From Methylobrevis albus (lineage in GTDB: Bacteria; Pseudomonadota; Alphaproteobacteria; Rhizobiales; Pleomorphomonadaceae), in NCBI RefSeq assembly GCF_015904235.1, contig NZ_JADZLT010000049.1, positions 124,001-188,000 of the forward strand: 64,000 bases of DNA. Reading direction: 5' to 3'. Numbering within the stretch: the first letter of the stretch is position 1; every line of letters begins with the position of its first letter. Below are positions 35,502 to 46,127 of this stretch, in pieces. The notes under the pieces are model-generated. The model searched no databases. It saw nothing but the letters and a program-made list of their open reading frames with translations, and had not been told where the DNA came from. A program made the position numbers and the translations under genes.

Positions 35502-36893
35502 TCAGGTCGTGGGCTTCGCCCGGCTGCGGCGGCGCGGCACGGGATTTTCCGCCTGCAGCACGCGGGCCTTCGCGGTCGCCGGCTTGGCGGCGGGGGCCTT
35601 GGCCGTCGCCGGCTTCACGTCTGCCGCCTTCGCCGCCGCCGCCGACGGGCGGCGGTTGTGGGTCAGGATGAAATCCGCGATGCGCGGGCAGATCTCGGCG
35701 CGCCAGCGCGAGCCGTTGAAGACGCCGTAGTGGCCGACGGCGGGCTGCTCGTAGTGCGCCTTCATGTCGTCCGGCAGGTTGGTGCAAAGGTCGTGCGCGG
35801 CCTGGGTCTGGCCGCGGCCGGTGATGTCGTCCTTCTCGCCCTCGATGGTGAGCAGCGCGGTGCGGGTGATCGCGCCGCAGTCGACCGTCTCGCCGCGGTG
35901 GGTGAAGACGCCGCGCGCCATGGAATGGCGCACGAACACCTCGTCGACGGTCTGCAGGTAGAACTCCGCGGTGAGGTCCATCACGGCGAGATACTCGTCG
36001 TAGAACTCGCGGTGCTTGGTCGCGGAATCGCCGTCGCCGGTGACGAGGTGCTTGAAGAAGTCCTTGTGCGCGCCGAGGTGGCGGTCGAGGTTCATGCTCA
36101 TGAAGCCGGTGAGCTGCAGGAAGCCGGGATAGACGTCGCGCAGCACGCCGGGGTTCGGAAACGGCACCTTCATGATGACGTTGTTCGCGAACCAGTCGGT
36201 GCCGCGCTCCTCGGCGAGGCGGTTCACCGCCGTCGGGTTGCGGCGGGTGTCGATCGGGCCGCCCATCAGCGTCATGGAAAGCGGCGCCATCTCGTCGCCG
36301 GCGGCGTTCATCACCGCGACGGCGGCGAGCACCGGCACCGACGGCTGGCAGACGCCGAGCACGTGCACGTCGCCGCCGAGCGCGCGGACCATCGCGGCGA
36401 CATAGTCGATATAGTCGTCGAGGTCGAAGCGGCCGTCGATCAGCGGCACCATGCGCGCGTCGGTCCAGTCGGTGATATAGACCTCGTGGCGCGGCAGCAG
36501 CGCCTCGACGGTGCCGCGCAGCAGGGTCGCGTAGTGGCCCGACATCGGCGCCACCACGAGCACCTTCGGGTCGGCCCGCCGCGCCGCCTTGCCGAGGGCG
36601 CGCTCGAAATGGATCAGACGGCAGAACGGCCGCTCCCACACGACCGTCTCGGTCACCGCGACACGCTCGCCGCCGACCAGCGTCGTCGGCAGGTTGAACG
36701 CGGGCTTGTCGTAGCGCCGCGTGCCGCGCTCGAACAACTCGCAGGCGGCGGCGATCTTGCGGCCGTAGTCGGTATGGGCGAGCGGGTTGAACGGGTTCTG
36801 GAAGTAGAGCCGCGTCAGATCGGCGGCCGCGCGCACGGGACCGACCGCGGCATGGTTCAGCTCGTAGAGTTGATAGTAGGGCACGTGGGTCAT
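35502..36893 (-). CDS. phaZ: intracellular polyhydroxybutyrate depolymerase
   Basis: 463 residues from ATG 36893 (MTHVPYYQLYELNHAAVGP, the conserved family start); the longer frame to 37001 is not used. Degrades stored PHB granules in the cytoplasm to 3-hydroxybutyrate. The nucleophile position reads GVCQPS with Cys182, as in Ralstonia PhaZ1 (a Cys in place of the lipase-box Ser). Catalytic Asp and His lie in GEKDDITGRGQT and PAVGHYGVFNGSRW. The last 60 residues are a low-complexity Ala/Lys/Pro tail (AKAPAAKPATAKA) like those of granule-binding proteins. Divergent from regB. Confidence 0.92.
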   Translation of the reverse strand: MTHVPYYQLYELNHAAVGPVRAAADLTRLYFQNPFNPLAHTDYGRKIAAACELFERGTRRYDKPAFNLPTTLVGGERVAVTETVVWERPFCRLIHFERALGKAARRADPKVLVVAPMSGHYATLLRGTVEALLPRHEVYITDWTDARMVPLIDGRFDLDDYIDYVAAMVRALGGDVHVLGVCQPSVPVLAAVAVMNAAGDEMAPLSMTLMGGPIDTRRNPTAVNRLAEERGTDWFANNVIMKVPFPNPGVLRDVYPGFLQLTGFMSMNLDRHLGAHKDFFKHLVTGDGDSATKHREFYDEYLAVMDLTAEFYLQTVDEVFVRHSMARGVFTHRGETVDCGAITRTALLTIEGEKDDITGRGQTQAAHDLCTNLPDDMKAHYEQPAVGHYGVFNGSRWRAEICPRIADFILTHNRRPSAAAAKAADVKPATAKAPAAKPATAKARVLQAENPVPRRRSRAKPTT

Positions 36894-37138
36894 GTGCTGT
36901 GGTCCTCGGGCTGCGGTCCTCGGTCCGTCTCGGGCTTCTGCTCGGGCCCGACTTGCAAACGGCGGTCGTCGACAGTACGGGCTTGTGCAGAGAGCCGGCA
37001 AGTGCGGCGAGACGAAAGTCTAAGTTCCGTGACAAATGTGCATGCGCCGATCGAAGCTTGGGCGCAAATGATTGAGAAGCGGCAAACCGACGCCGATCGG
37101 TGGGCCATGCCCGTCGACAAGAACGCTGCAGGAGCGCG

Positions 37139-38524
37139 ATGACACCCCCCGACGATCGCCACTTCGAGCAGCCGGAGACAGCGCTCGCTGCCCGCCCCGT
37201 CCTCCGCCCGGCCCCGGGCGAGATTACCAAGCGCATCAAGCTCGACACGCTGGTGCGGCTGCGCTGGCTGGCGATCACCGGCCAGTTCGCGACGCTGGTG
37301 ACGGTCGAGTTCGTGCTCGACTACCGGCTGCCGATCGGTCCCTGCCTCGGCCTCGTCGCGCTGTCGGCCTGGCTGAACCTCGTCTTGAAGATCCGCTATC
37401 CGGCGAGCCTCCGCCTCGACGACCGCCGCGCGACGCTGCTGCTCGGCTACGACATCCTGCAGCTCGCCGGATTGCTCTATTTCACCGGCGGCCTCGGCAA
37501 TCCGTTCTCGGTGCTGATCCTCGCCCCCGTCATCGTGTCGTCGACGGCGCTCGCCCTGAAGCGCACCCTGATGCTCGGCGGCCTCGTCGTGGCGCTCGCC
37601 TCGCTGCTCGCCTTCGTGCACCAGCCGCTGCCCTGGCTGCCGGCCGGCGGCTTCACGCCGCCCGGCATTTACACGGCGGGCGTCTGGGTGGCGCTGATCT
37701 CGGCGGTCACCTTCATGGGCGCCTATTCCTGGCGGATCGCCGAGGAGGCGCGGCAGTTGCAGGCGGCGCTGACGGCGACGGAACTGGTGCTGAGCCGCGA
37801 GCAGCACAATCACCAGATGGACGGCCTCGCCGCCGCCGCGGCGCACGAACTCGGCACCCCGCTCGCCACCATCGCCCTCGTCTCGAAGGAGGTGCTGCGC
37901 GGGCTGCCCACGGATTCGCCGCTGCGCGAGGACATGCTCTTGCTGCGCGAGCAGGCCGAGCGCTGCCGCGACCTGCTGCGCAAGCTGACCTCGCTGTCGG
38001 GCGAATTCCACGACCACCTGCACCAGGTGCCGCTCAGCCACCTCGTCGAGGACGTGGTAGCGCCGCACCGCGACACCGGCGTCGACGTCGACGTCACGCC
38101 GCAGGGCAAGCCCGAGGACGAGCCGACCGGCCCGCGCAACCCGGCGATCGTGCACGGCCTCGCCAACGTCATCGAGAACGCCGTGGATTTCGCCCGTACC
38201 CGGGTCGACGTCGAGGTGGCGTGGGACGAGGACCGGGTCTCGGTTACCGTCCGCGACGACGGGCCGGGCCTCGCGCCCGGCGACCTCGACCGCATCGGCG
38301 AGCCCTATTTCACCACCCGCGTCCGCGCGACCTCGGAGGAGATCGAGGCACAGGGGCTCGGCCTCGGCTTCTTCATGGCGAAGACACTGCTGGAGCGCAC
38401 CGGCGCCAAGGTGCGCATCTCGAACCGCCCGGCCGACAGCACCGGCGCGGTGATCGAGATCCGCTGGCCGCGCAAGGCGTTTTCCTCGGGCGGCGCGGCG
38501 GGGACCGGCGCCGGCCGCAGCTGA
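37139..38524 (+). CDS. regB: RegB/ActS/PrrB redox-sensing histidine kinase
   Basis: 461 residues from ATG 37139 with AGGAG upstream. Six hydrophobic segments (about 40-200). Quinone-binding motif GGLGNPF at 117-123, conserved in RegB. Phosphorylated His236 in AAAAHELGTPLATI. The redox-active Cys is Cys276 in REQAERCRDLLRKL, matching the regulatory Cys of Rhodobacter RegB. ATP domain with NVIENAVDFA, DDGPGL and GLGLGFFMAKTLLERTGA. It senses the quinone pool and redox state, and with RegA controls respiration, carbon and nitrogen fixation genes. Followed 179 nt downstream by regA. Confidence 0.95.
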   Translation: MTPPDDRHFEQPETALAARPVLRPAPGEITKRIKLDTLVRLRWLAITGQFATLVTVEFVLDYRLPIGPCLGLVALSAWLNLVLKIRYPASLRLDDRRATLLLGYDILQLAGLLYFTGGLGNPFSVLILAPVIVSSTALALKRTLMLGGLVVALASLLAFVHQPLPWLPAGGFTPPGIYTAGVWVALISAVTFMGAYSWRIAEEARQLQAALTATELVLSREQHNHQMDGLAAAAAHELGTPLATIALVSKEVLRGLPTDSPLREDMLLLREQAERCRDLLRKLTSLSGEFHDHLHQVPLSHLVEDVVAPHRDTGVDVDVTPQGKPEDEPTGPRNPAIVHGLANVIENAVDFARTRVDVEVAWDEDRVSVTVRDDGPGLAPGDLDRIGEPYFTTRVRATSEEIEAQGLGLGFFMAKTLLERTGAKVRISNRPADSTGAVIEIRWPRKAFSSGGAAGTGAGRS

Positions 38525-38703
38525 GCGGCTGCCGGGACGAGGTAGGACGCCGCAGGCGCGGCGGCATGTCGCGGAGTTCGGCGCCGTCTTTATAGCTTTC
38601 GCCTATCAATGACTTTGCTATTCTGCGCACTGGGAGAAACGATCGGTCGCCAGCCATGCCCCAAGGGCGAAGAAGCGCGGCGACCGGACCGAGAGGACAA
38701 GCC

Positions 38704-39255
38704 ATGAACGACAATGATGCGCCGATCGAAGGCGACACCAGCCTGCTGCTCGTCGACGACGACAAGCCGTTCCTGCAGCGCCTCGCCCGCGCGATGGAGC
38801 AGCGCGGCTTTGCCGTCGAAACCGCCGACTCGATCGCCGCGGGCCTTGCCAGCGTCGACGAACGCCCGCCGGCCTACGCGGTGATCGACATGCGGCTCGG
38901 CGACGGCAACGGCCTCGACGTCGTCGCGCGGCTGCGCGAGAAGCGGCCCGACTCCCGCGTCATCATGCTGACCGGCTATGGCAACATCGCCACCGCGGTG
39001 ACCGCGGTGAAGCTCGGCGCCGTCGACTATCTCGCCAAGCCCGCCGATGCCGACGAGGTCTACGCCGCCCTCACCAGCAACCCCGACGCCAAGGCGCCGC
39101 CGCCGGAGAACCCGATGTCGGCCGACCGGGTGCGCTGGGAGCACATCCAGCGCGTCTACGAACTCTGCGAGCGCAACGTCTCCGAGACGGCGCGCCGGCT
39201 CAACATGCACCGCCGCACCCTGCAGCGCATCCTCGCCAAGCGCGCGCCGCGCTGA
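38704..39255 (+). CDS. regA: RegA/ActR/PrrA response regulator
   Basis: 183 residues from ATG 38704 with GAGAGGAC upstream; the frame is open further but earlier starts lack a ribosome site. Receiver: LLVDDDKPF, acceptor Asp62 in VIDMRLGDGNG, Thr in MLTGYGNI, Lys in DYLAKPAD. Short proline linker, then a Fis-type HTH: VRWEHIQRVYELCERNVSETARRLNMHRRTLQRILAKRAPR, almost invariant across alphaproteobacteria. Global redox regulator. The 179-nt gap before it and its AT-richer sequence suggest its own promoter in addition to any readthrough from regB. Confidence 0.96.
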   Translation: MNDNDAPIEGDTSLLLVDDDKPFLQRLARAMEQRGFAVETADSIAAGLASVDERPPAYAVIDMRLGDGNGLDVVARLREKRPDSRVIMLTGYGNIATAVTAVKLGAVDYLAKPADADEVYAALTSNPDAKAPPPENPMSADRVRWEHIQRVYELCERNVSETARRLNMHRRTLQRILAKRAPR

Positions 39256-39282
39256 CCAAGGTCCGCCGGGAGGACGACGCGA

Positions 39283-39318
39283 AAAAGGGGAGACTGCCGG
39301 GTGGCGGTCTCCCCTTTT
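39283..39318. terminator. bidirectional rho-independent terminator between regA and pckA
   Basis: AAAAGGGGAGACTGCC (39283-39298), 4-nt loop, GGCGGTCTCCCCTTTT (39303-39318): a 16-bp stem with one G-T pair and A-run/T-run ends. Placed 28 nt after regA and 66 nt after pckA in their respective directions, it fits the ends of both convergent genes. Confidence 0.85.
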
Positions 39319-39383
39319 CCATGTCGGGACGTTTCCTCACGGCGGCAGGACGTTCGAGGGCCGGTATGCCGGCCCCTCGCCCC

Positions 39384-40991
<1,608 letters not shown>

Positions 40992-41623
40992 TGTCGTCGA
41001 GGTCTCCGTCACCATCGCAGTTTTTGGGACCGGTGATCGTCGCAAGGCGCGACGGTCTCCGTCCGGAGGCGCCGCATGGCGGGCCGACCTCCGGTCGATA
41101 CGGCGGGACAAGAGGCCCCGCCGCTGCTGATCGCCCGGCTGACGCCGCGCGAAACCCTCGATTGCCGGCCACGCACCGATGCCGTCGACGCGAAGACGCG
41201 AGTCTTCGTTCGGTGCGGCGATGCCGCTCCGTCCCGTCGGTTCCATCCGGCGTAAGGCCTGATCCGGCGGCTGCAAATCCGCCCGTTTGCCCCGGAAACC
41301 GGCGCTCGTCGCCGGGTCGGGAGGCTCCGCGCACGGAACCGAGCAAACACCTATGAACTCATCGATACGATCTATTCGAACGTTACCGAACGATCTCCAG
41401 TCGTGCAAGTTGGAGAAAAGACATGAACGCCAAATGCATGAAGTTAATCGGTTCAGGTCGAACCGCAGATTTTTCGTGGCCTGAATTAAGCAACGTGAGA
41501 GACGCCATGACGGCGCGGAACACTATTTTCCGAAAGTAAGCGCGCAAATGTGCACTTCACATCCGTTGCGTACGCGAAGAACTGTGCGCGCGGCCGTGCC
41601 GGCGGCGGTGCGCGGGCCGCCAC
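40992..41623. other. 632-nt gene-free region with AT-rich segment upstream of pckA
   Basis: No convincing coding frame: frames of 65 to 121 codons lack ribosome sites and recognisable sequence. The part at about 41345-41560 is much richer in A+T than the rest of the window and contains the inverted repeat CGGTTC-AGGTC-GAACCG at 41449-41465 and a repeated CGAACG in TTCGAACGTTACCGAACG near 41376. It probably carries the pckA promoter and regulatory sites, or an undetected small RNA. Confidence 0.5.
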
Positions 41624-42133
41624 TCACTCCGGGAGCGAAAGGTCTCGCCGGTCGAGCGATGCAATGCGGCCGAAACCGGCGACGAGATGCGCCGTGGCGG
41701 TTTCGAAGCGGTGAAAAGCGAAATCGGCGAAGTCGGCGTAGCCCGCCGCCTCGGGATGGCGGGCGAGATACTGCGCCCGCGCCGCCGGCTGGTCGGTGGC
41801 GACGACGCGCCCCTCGAGGGTGAGGCGGGAGCCCGCCAGCACGTCGCCGCTTCCCGCCGCGCCGGCTTCGGGGGCGACGAGAAGCAACGACGCGCGCGAA
41901 TCATGCCCGAGGTTGCGGGTGTGCACGGCGAGGGAGGAGATCAGCAGCAGCACGTCGCCGCCCGGTTCCGGCGCCACGGCGACGAAGCTGACGAAGGGCG
42001 CGCCGCCCGGACGCAGCGTGCCGAGTGCGCCGTCGCCGGCGGCGGCGAGCACGGCGCGGGCCGCGGCGGCCGGGTCGAAGACGGCGTCGCCGGCGGCTCG
42101 TCCGCCCGAGGTCTCGTCGCCGCGTGCCGCCAT
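41624..42133 (-). CDS. pyridoxamine 5'-phosphate oxidase-like/HugZ-type FMN-binding protein
   Basis: 169 residues from ATG 42133, preceded by an excellent AAGGAGA site; a TTG start upstream is not needed. Split-barrel flavin-binding fold: AARAVLAAAGDGALGTLRPGGAPFVSFVAVAPEPGGDVLLLISSLAVHTRNLGHDSRASLLLV, then LTLEGRVVATDQPAARAQYLARHPEA and a C-terminal GFGRIASLD. This matches the pyridoxamine-phosphate-oxidase-related proteins that include the heme-degrading HugZ. A gene of this type sits between pckA and chvI in many rhizobia. Substrate is not known. Divergent from chvI across a region with a 24-nt perfect palindrome. Confidence 0.83.
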   Translation of the reverse strand: MAARGDETSGGRAAGDAVFDPAAAARAVLAAAGDGALGTLRPGGAPFVSFVAVAPEPGGDVLLLISSLAVHTRNLGHDSRASLLLVAPEAGAAGSGDVLAGSRLTLEGRVVATDQPAARAQYLARHPEAAGYADFADFAFHRFETATAHLVAGFGRIASLDRRDLSLPE

Positions 42134-42229
42134 CGCCGTCTCCTTCGCCGCCGAAATCGCGGCGATCAAAGCCTAGCTGCTGCGGGACCGGCGGGGGAAG
42201 AGCGGCGACGGCGGCCCGCGCGCACCCTT

Positions 42230-42253
42230 CGCACGGCGTGCGCACGCCGTGCG
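42230..42253. promoter_or_regulatory. 24-nt perfect palindrome between the HugZ-like gene and chvI
   Basis: CGCACGGCGTGC is followed directly by its exact reverse complement. It has no loop, so as DNA it is a dyad-symmetric operator candidate and as RNA a hairpin only if the centre opens. It lies 97 nt upstream of the HugZ-like start and 133 nt upstream of chvI. Confidence 0.55.
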
Positions 42254-42385
42254 CACTGGCGGCCGCCACATTTTCCGCGTATTCCTGCGGGTATAGGCTG
42301 CAATCCGTGCAGTTGAATCCGCTGCCGCGACACCGCCGCCCAAGAAGATCGTCGCAAAGAACTGATCTGAAGAAATCGAGGTGCC

Positions 42386-43087
42386 ATGCCCACGATCGCG
42401 CTCGTCGACGACGACCGTAACATCCTGACGTCCGTGTCGATCGCTCTCGAATCCGAGGGCTACCGCGTCGACACCTATACGGACGGGGCGTCCGCCCTCG
42501 ACGGTCTCGCCAAGTCGCCGCCCGACATGGCGATCCTCGACATCAAGATGCCGCGCATGGACGGCATGGAACTCTTGCGCCGCCTGCGCCAGAAGACCGA
42601 CATGCCGGTGATCTTCCTCACCTCCAAGGACGACGAGATCGACGAGCTGTTCGGGCTCAAGATGGGCGCCGACGACTTCATCCGGAAGCCGTTCTCGCAG
42701 CGCCTGCTGGTCGAGCGCGTCCGCGCCGTGCTGCGCCGCGTCGCCCCACGCGACCCGGCCGCGCCGAAGGCGGCCGACACGGCGAAGAACATCGACCGCG
42801 GCCCCTTGATGATGGACCCCGAGCGGCACACCTGCACCTGGAACGGCCAGGCGGTGACGCTGACCGTGACCGAGTTCCTGATCCTCTACGCGCTGGCGCA
42901 GCGCCCGGGCGTGGTGAAGAGCCGCAACGCCCTGATGGACGCCGCCTACGACGACCAGGTCTATGTGGACGACCGCACCATCGACAGCCACATCAAGCGG
43001 CTGCGCAAGAAGTTCAAGGCGATCGACGACGACTTCGACATGATCGAGACGCTGTACGGCGTCGGCTATCGCTTCAAGGAGATGTGA
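42386..43087 (+). CDS. chvI: ChvI response regulator (ChvG/ChvI system)
   Basis: 233 residues. Receiver with VDDDRN, acceptor Asp52 in [18 protein letters not shown], Thr in FLTSKDDE and Lys in [13 protein letters not shown]. OmpR-type wing with [59 protein letters not shown], which is nearly invariant in rhizobial ChvI (BvrR in Brucella). Acid- and envelope-stress regulator needed for host association in relatives. Good GAGG ribosome site. Its stop is 250 nt before the first canonical start of chvG, although the chvG frame is open over the whole gap. Confidence 0.97.
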   Translation: MPTIALVDDDRNILTSVSIALESEGYRVDTYTDGASALDGLAKSPPDMAILDIKMPRMDGMELLRRLRQKTDMPVIFLTSKDDEIDELFGLKMGADDFIRKPFSQRLLVERVRAVLRRVAPRDPAAPKAADTAKNIDRGPLMMDPERHTCTWNGQAVTLTVTEFLILYALAQRPGVVKSRNALMDAAYDDQVYVDDRTIDSHIKRLRKKFKAIDDDFDMIETLYGVGYRFKEM

Positions 43088-43337
43088 GATCGCTGACGCC
43101 GCCGCAGAGGGGCGCAAGGGCGGCCGCCGCGGCGCCGGCGCGGCCGCGACGGGCGCCACTGGACGTCGTCCGCGCGCGCGGGCGGCGAAGGCCGGCGACG
43201 TCGTCGCCGAGCCGCCGATCGATGCTGCCGTAACGCCACCCGACGCCCCGCCCCCGGCGGGCCGCGACGCCGCCCCCGCTGCACCAATCGACGCGCCAGT
43301 CAGCACCCCGATCGACAATCCGGTCGACACGCCGGCC

Positions 43338-45218
43338 GTGCCGCCCGAGCCGGTCGCCGCGCCGCGTGCGGCGGATGCCGGCGACGCCCTGCGCGCGGCC
43401 GTGCCGCGGCCGGACGATGACAGCGAACGCGGCGGTTCGGCGTTTCCGCCGACGCCGGCCGCGCCCGACGCCGCGCCGGCCGAACGCAGCGCTTCGCCGC
43501 GGGGCTCGCGCTGGCTGCGGGTGGTGTCGGCCCGGCTCGCCCGCTTTGCCGCGGCGCATGTGTTCTCCAGCCTCACCCGGCGCATCCTGGTGCTCAACCT
43601 CGCGGCGCTGATCGCGATGGTGTCGGGCATCCTCTATCTCAACCAGTTCCGCGCCGGGCTGATCGACGCCCGCGTCGAGAGCCTGCTCACCCAGGGCGAG
43701 ATCATCGCCGGCGCGATCGCCGCCTCGGCGACGGTCGAGACCGACACGATCACCATCGACCCGGACAAGCTGCTCGAGCTGCAGGCCGGCCAGAGCGCCA
43801 ACGCCTTCGACGACAACGCCCAGAGCCTCGATTTCCCGATCAACCCGGAGAAGGTGGCGCCGATCCTGCGCCGTCTGATCTCGCCGACGCGGACGCGGGC
43901 GCGCATCTACGACCGCGACGGCGCGCTGTTGCTCGATTCGCGCTTCTTCTATTCGCGCGGCCAGGTGCTGCGCTTCGACCTGCCGCCGCCGGGCTCCGGC
44001 GACCCCGGCCTGATCGGCCAGTGGTGGGCCGACCTCAAGTTCTGGTTCCGCCGCGGCGATCTCTCGATCTACGAGGAGCGCGCGAGTTCCGACGGCAAGG
44101 GCTATCCGGAGGTGGCGCGGGCGCTGTCGGGGGCGCCGGCGAGCGTGGTGCGGGTCAACGACCAGGGCGAGCTGATCGTCTCGGTGGCGGTGCCGGTGCA
44201 GCGCTCGCGCACCGTGGTCGGCAGCCTGCTGCTGTCGACGCAGGGCGGCGATATTGATTCGATCGTCGAGGCCGAGCGGATGGCGATCTTCCGCGTCTTC
44301 CTCGTCGCCGCCGGCGTCACCGGCGTGCTGTCGATCCTCCTCGCCGGCACCATCGCCGCGCCGCTCCGCCGGCTCGCGGCCGCCGCCGACAAGGTGCGCC
44401 GATCCGGCCGCACGCGGCACGAGATCCCGGAATTCGCCGACCGCCAGGACGAGGTCGGCCATCTCGCGCGCTCTTTCCGCGACATGACGGCCGCCCTCTT
44501 CACCCGCATGGACGCGATCGAGAGCTTTGCCGCCGATGTCGCGCACGAGCTGAAGAACCCGCTGACCTCGCTGCGCAGCGCCGTCGAGACGCTCCCCATC
44601 GCCAAGACCGAATCCAGCCGCCAGCGGCTGCTCGAGATCATCCAGCACGACGTGCGCCGGCTCGACCGGCTGATCACCGACATCTCCGACGCCTCGCGCC
44701 TCGATGCCGAACTCGCGCGCGGCCGCGCCGAGCCGATCGACATGGGCCAGTTGCTCGCCGGCGTGATCGAGCTCGCCAACGCCACCAGCCGCGCGGGCGC
44801 AGCAAAGGTCGACCTCGCCATCGCGCCGGGCACCGACCGCAGCCGCCTCGGCATCCTCGGCCACGACAGCCGCCTCGGGCAGGTGATCAACAACCTGATC
44901 GACAATGCCCGCTCGTTCTCGCCGCCCGGCGGCCGGGTGACGATCTCGCTCGCCCGGCGCGACGACTTCATCGAGATCGTCGTCGACGACGAGGGGCCCG
45001 GCATCCGGCCCGACGTGGTCGACCGCATCTTCGAGCGCTTCTACACCGACCGGCCCGACGGCGAGGGCTTCGGCAACAACTCCGGCCTCGGCCTCTCCAT
45101 CTCGCGGCAGATCGTCGAGGCGCACCACGGCACGATCCGCGCCGGCAACCGCCACGCGCCCGGCGACGGCCGCGTGCTCGGCGCCCGCTTCGTGGTGCGG
45201 CTCCCCGCCGAAGCCTGA
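43338..45218 (+). CDS. chvG: ChvG sensor histidine kinase (ChvG/ChvI system)
   Basis: 626 residues from GTG 43338. The match to ChvG is strong: SLTRRILVLNLAALIAMVSGILYLNQFRAGLIDARVESLLTQGEIIAGAIAASATVETDTITIDP, periplasmic sensor, second membrane helix near 325, HAMP, H-box DVAHELKNPLTSLRSAVETL, NLIDNARSFSP and GLGLSIS. In other rhizobia the cytoplasmic N terminus is about 40 residues; here it is at least 75 and Ala/Pro/Asp-rich. The same frame stays open back to 43044 with the same low-complexity, GC3-rich character but without ATG, GTG or TTG, so the true start is uncertain. Ends 9 nt before hprK. Confidence 0.93.
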   Translation: MPPEPVAAPRAADAGDALRAAVPRPDDDSERGGSAFPPTPAAPDAAPAERSASPRGSRWLRVVSARLARFAAAHVFSSLTRRILVLNLAALIAMVSGILYLNQFRAGLIDARVESLLTQGEIIAGAIAASATVETDTITIDPDKLLELQAGQSANAFDDNAQSLDFPINPEKVAPILRRLISPTRTRARIYDRDGALLLDSRFFYSRGQVLRFDLPPPGSGDPGLIGQWWADLKFWFRRGDLSIYEERASSDGKGYPEVARALSGAPASVVRVNDQGELIVSVAVPVQRSRTVVGSLLLSTQGGDIDSIVEAERMAIFRVFLVAAGVTGVLSILLAGTIAAPLRRLAAAADKVRRSGRTRHEIPEFADRQDEVGHLARSFRDMTAALFTRMDAIESFAADVAHELKNPLTSLRSAVETLPIAKTESSRQRLLEIIQHDVRRLDRLITDISDASRLDAELARGRAEPIDMGQLLAGVIELANATSRAGAAKVDLAIAPGTDRSRLGILGHDSRLGQVINNLIDNARSFSPPGGRVTISLARRDDFIEIVVDDEGPGIRPDVVDRIFERFYTDRPDGEGFGNNSGLGLSISRQIVEAHHGTIRAGNRHAPGDGRVLGARFVVRLPAEA

Positions 45219-45227
45219 GGCGGCGCG

Positions 45228-45710
45228 ATGGCACCCGGCCCCACCGACCTTGCTACCATCCACGCGAGCTGCGTCGTGATCGGCGGCCGCGGCGTGCTGA
45301 TCCGCGGCGCCCCGGGCAGCGGCAAGACCACGCTGGCGCTGGCGCTGGTCGAGACCGAGCGCGACGCCGGTCGGCCGGCCGCGCTCGTCGCCGACGACCG
45401 CACGGCGCTGCATGTGCACGGCGGCCGGCTGGAAGCGCATGTGCCGCCGACGATCGCCGGCCTCGCCGAGGTGCGCGGCCTCGGAATCGTCACCACTCCG
45501 TTCGTTGCTGCTGCGACGGTGGATCTCTGCGTCGACCTCGTCGATCCTGCGGAGATCGCGCGGATGCCGGAACCGGAGGCGCGCCGGACCGAACTCGCCG
45601 GAGTGGAGCTGCCGCGCCTCGCCCTGCCGGCGGCGGGCGGCGGGGATCTGCTCGCCGCGGTGATCGCGGTGCGGTTTGCGCTGCGGGCGCTGGGTCCGGG
45701 GGGATCATGA
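45228..45710 (+). CDS. hprK: short HPr kinase/phosphorylase
   Basis: 160 residues, only the C-terminal catalytic half of the 300-residue Gram-positive HprK, as usual in alphaproteobacteria. Walker A GAPGSGKT at 27-34, VADDRTALHVHGGRL near 54, and the HprK signature region RGLGIVTTPFVAAATVDLCVDLVDP near 84-107. It phosphorylates or dephosphorylates HPr on serine. It starts 9 nt after chvG and precedes an EIIA-HPr pair, giving the conserved chvIG-hprK-manX-ptsH order. A palindromic repeat element now separates it from the EIIA gene. Confidence 0.9.
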   Translation: MAPGPTDLATIHASCVVIGGRGVLIRGAPGSGKTTLALALVETERDAGRPAALVADDRTALHVHGGRLEAHVPPTIAGLAEVRGLGIVTTPFVAAATVDLCVDLVDPAEIARMPEPEARRTELAGVELPRLALPAAGGGDLLAAVIAVRFALRALGPGGS

Positions 45711-45730
45711 GCGGCGGAGTATCGGGGCCC

Positions 45731-45876
45731 ACCCCTCATCCGGCCTTCAGCCACCTTCTCCCGCAAGGGGAGAAGGGAATCGGCCAGCGGCGCTGGAAGG
45801 TGCAGTGTCCTGATCGAGCTTATGAAAAACCCTTCTCCCCTCGCGGGAGAAGGTGCCCGAAGGGCGGATGAGGGGG
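45731..45876. repeat. palindromic intergenic element, family B, copy 3
   Basis: Arms 45731-45780 (CCCCTCATCC-n-CACCTTCTCCC-n-GGGAGAAGGG) and 45829-45876 (the reverse complement pattern). Same family as 15856-15998 and 26541-26677. It occupies much of the 417-nt gap 45711-46127 between hprK and the EIIA gene; I see no gene in the remainder. Confidence 0.82.
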
Positions 45877-46127
45877 CGCGGCCCCTCCGCATGGCGCCAC
45901 CCCAACGACCCTCATCCGATCTGACGACCGCACCACCGGGCGGGCGATTGCCTCTTGCGCTCGGTCGCGGTCTGGTCAAGATGTGGCAGCTTCGATCGCG
46001 GCGCAACACGCGCGGGACCGGGGCTTGCCGCGGCGCCCGCCCGAGTGGGACGGTTGCCCGGCATGGGGAGACGGCGAAGTCGGGGAACGGGCCGCTCCCT
46101 GCCTCGCGCGGAGGATACGCGTCGATC

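Noticed and set aside
41287-41484. 65-codon plus-strand frame in the pckA upstream island
   Set aside because: No ribosome site, mixed composition and no family resemblance; treated as non-coding.
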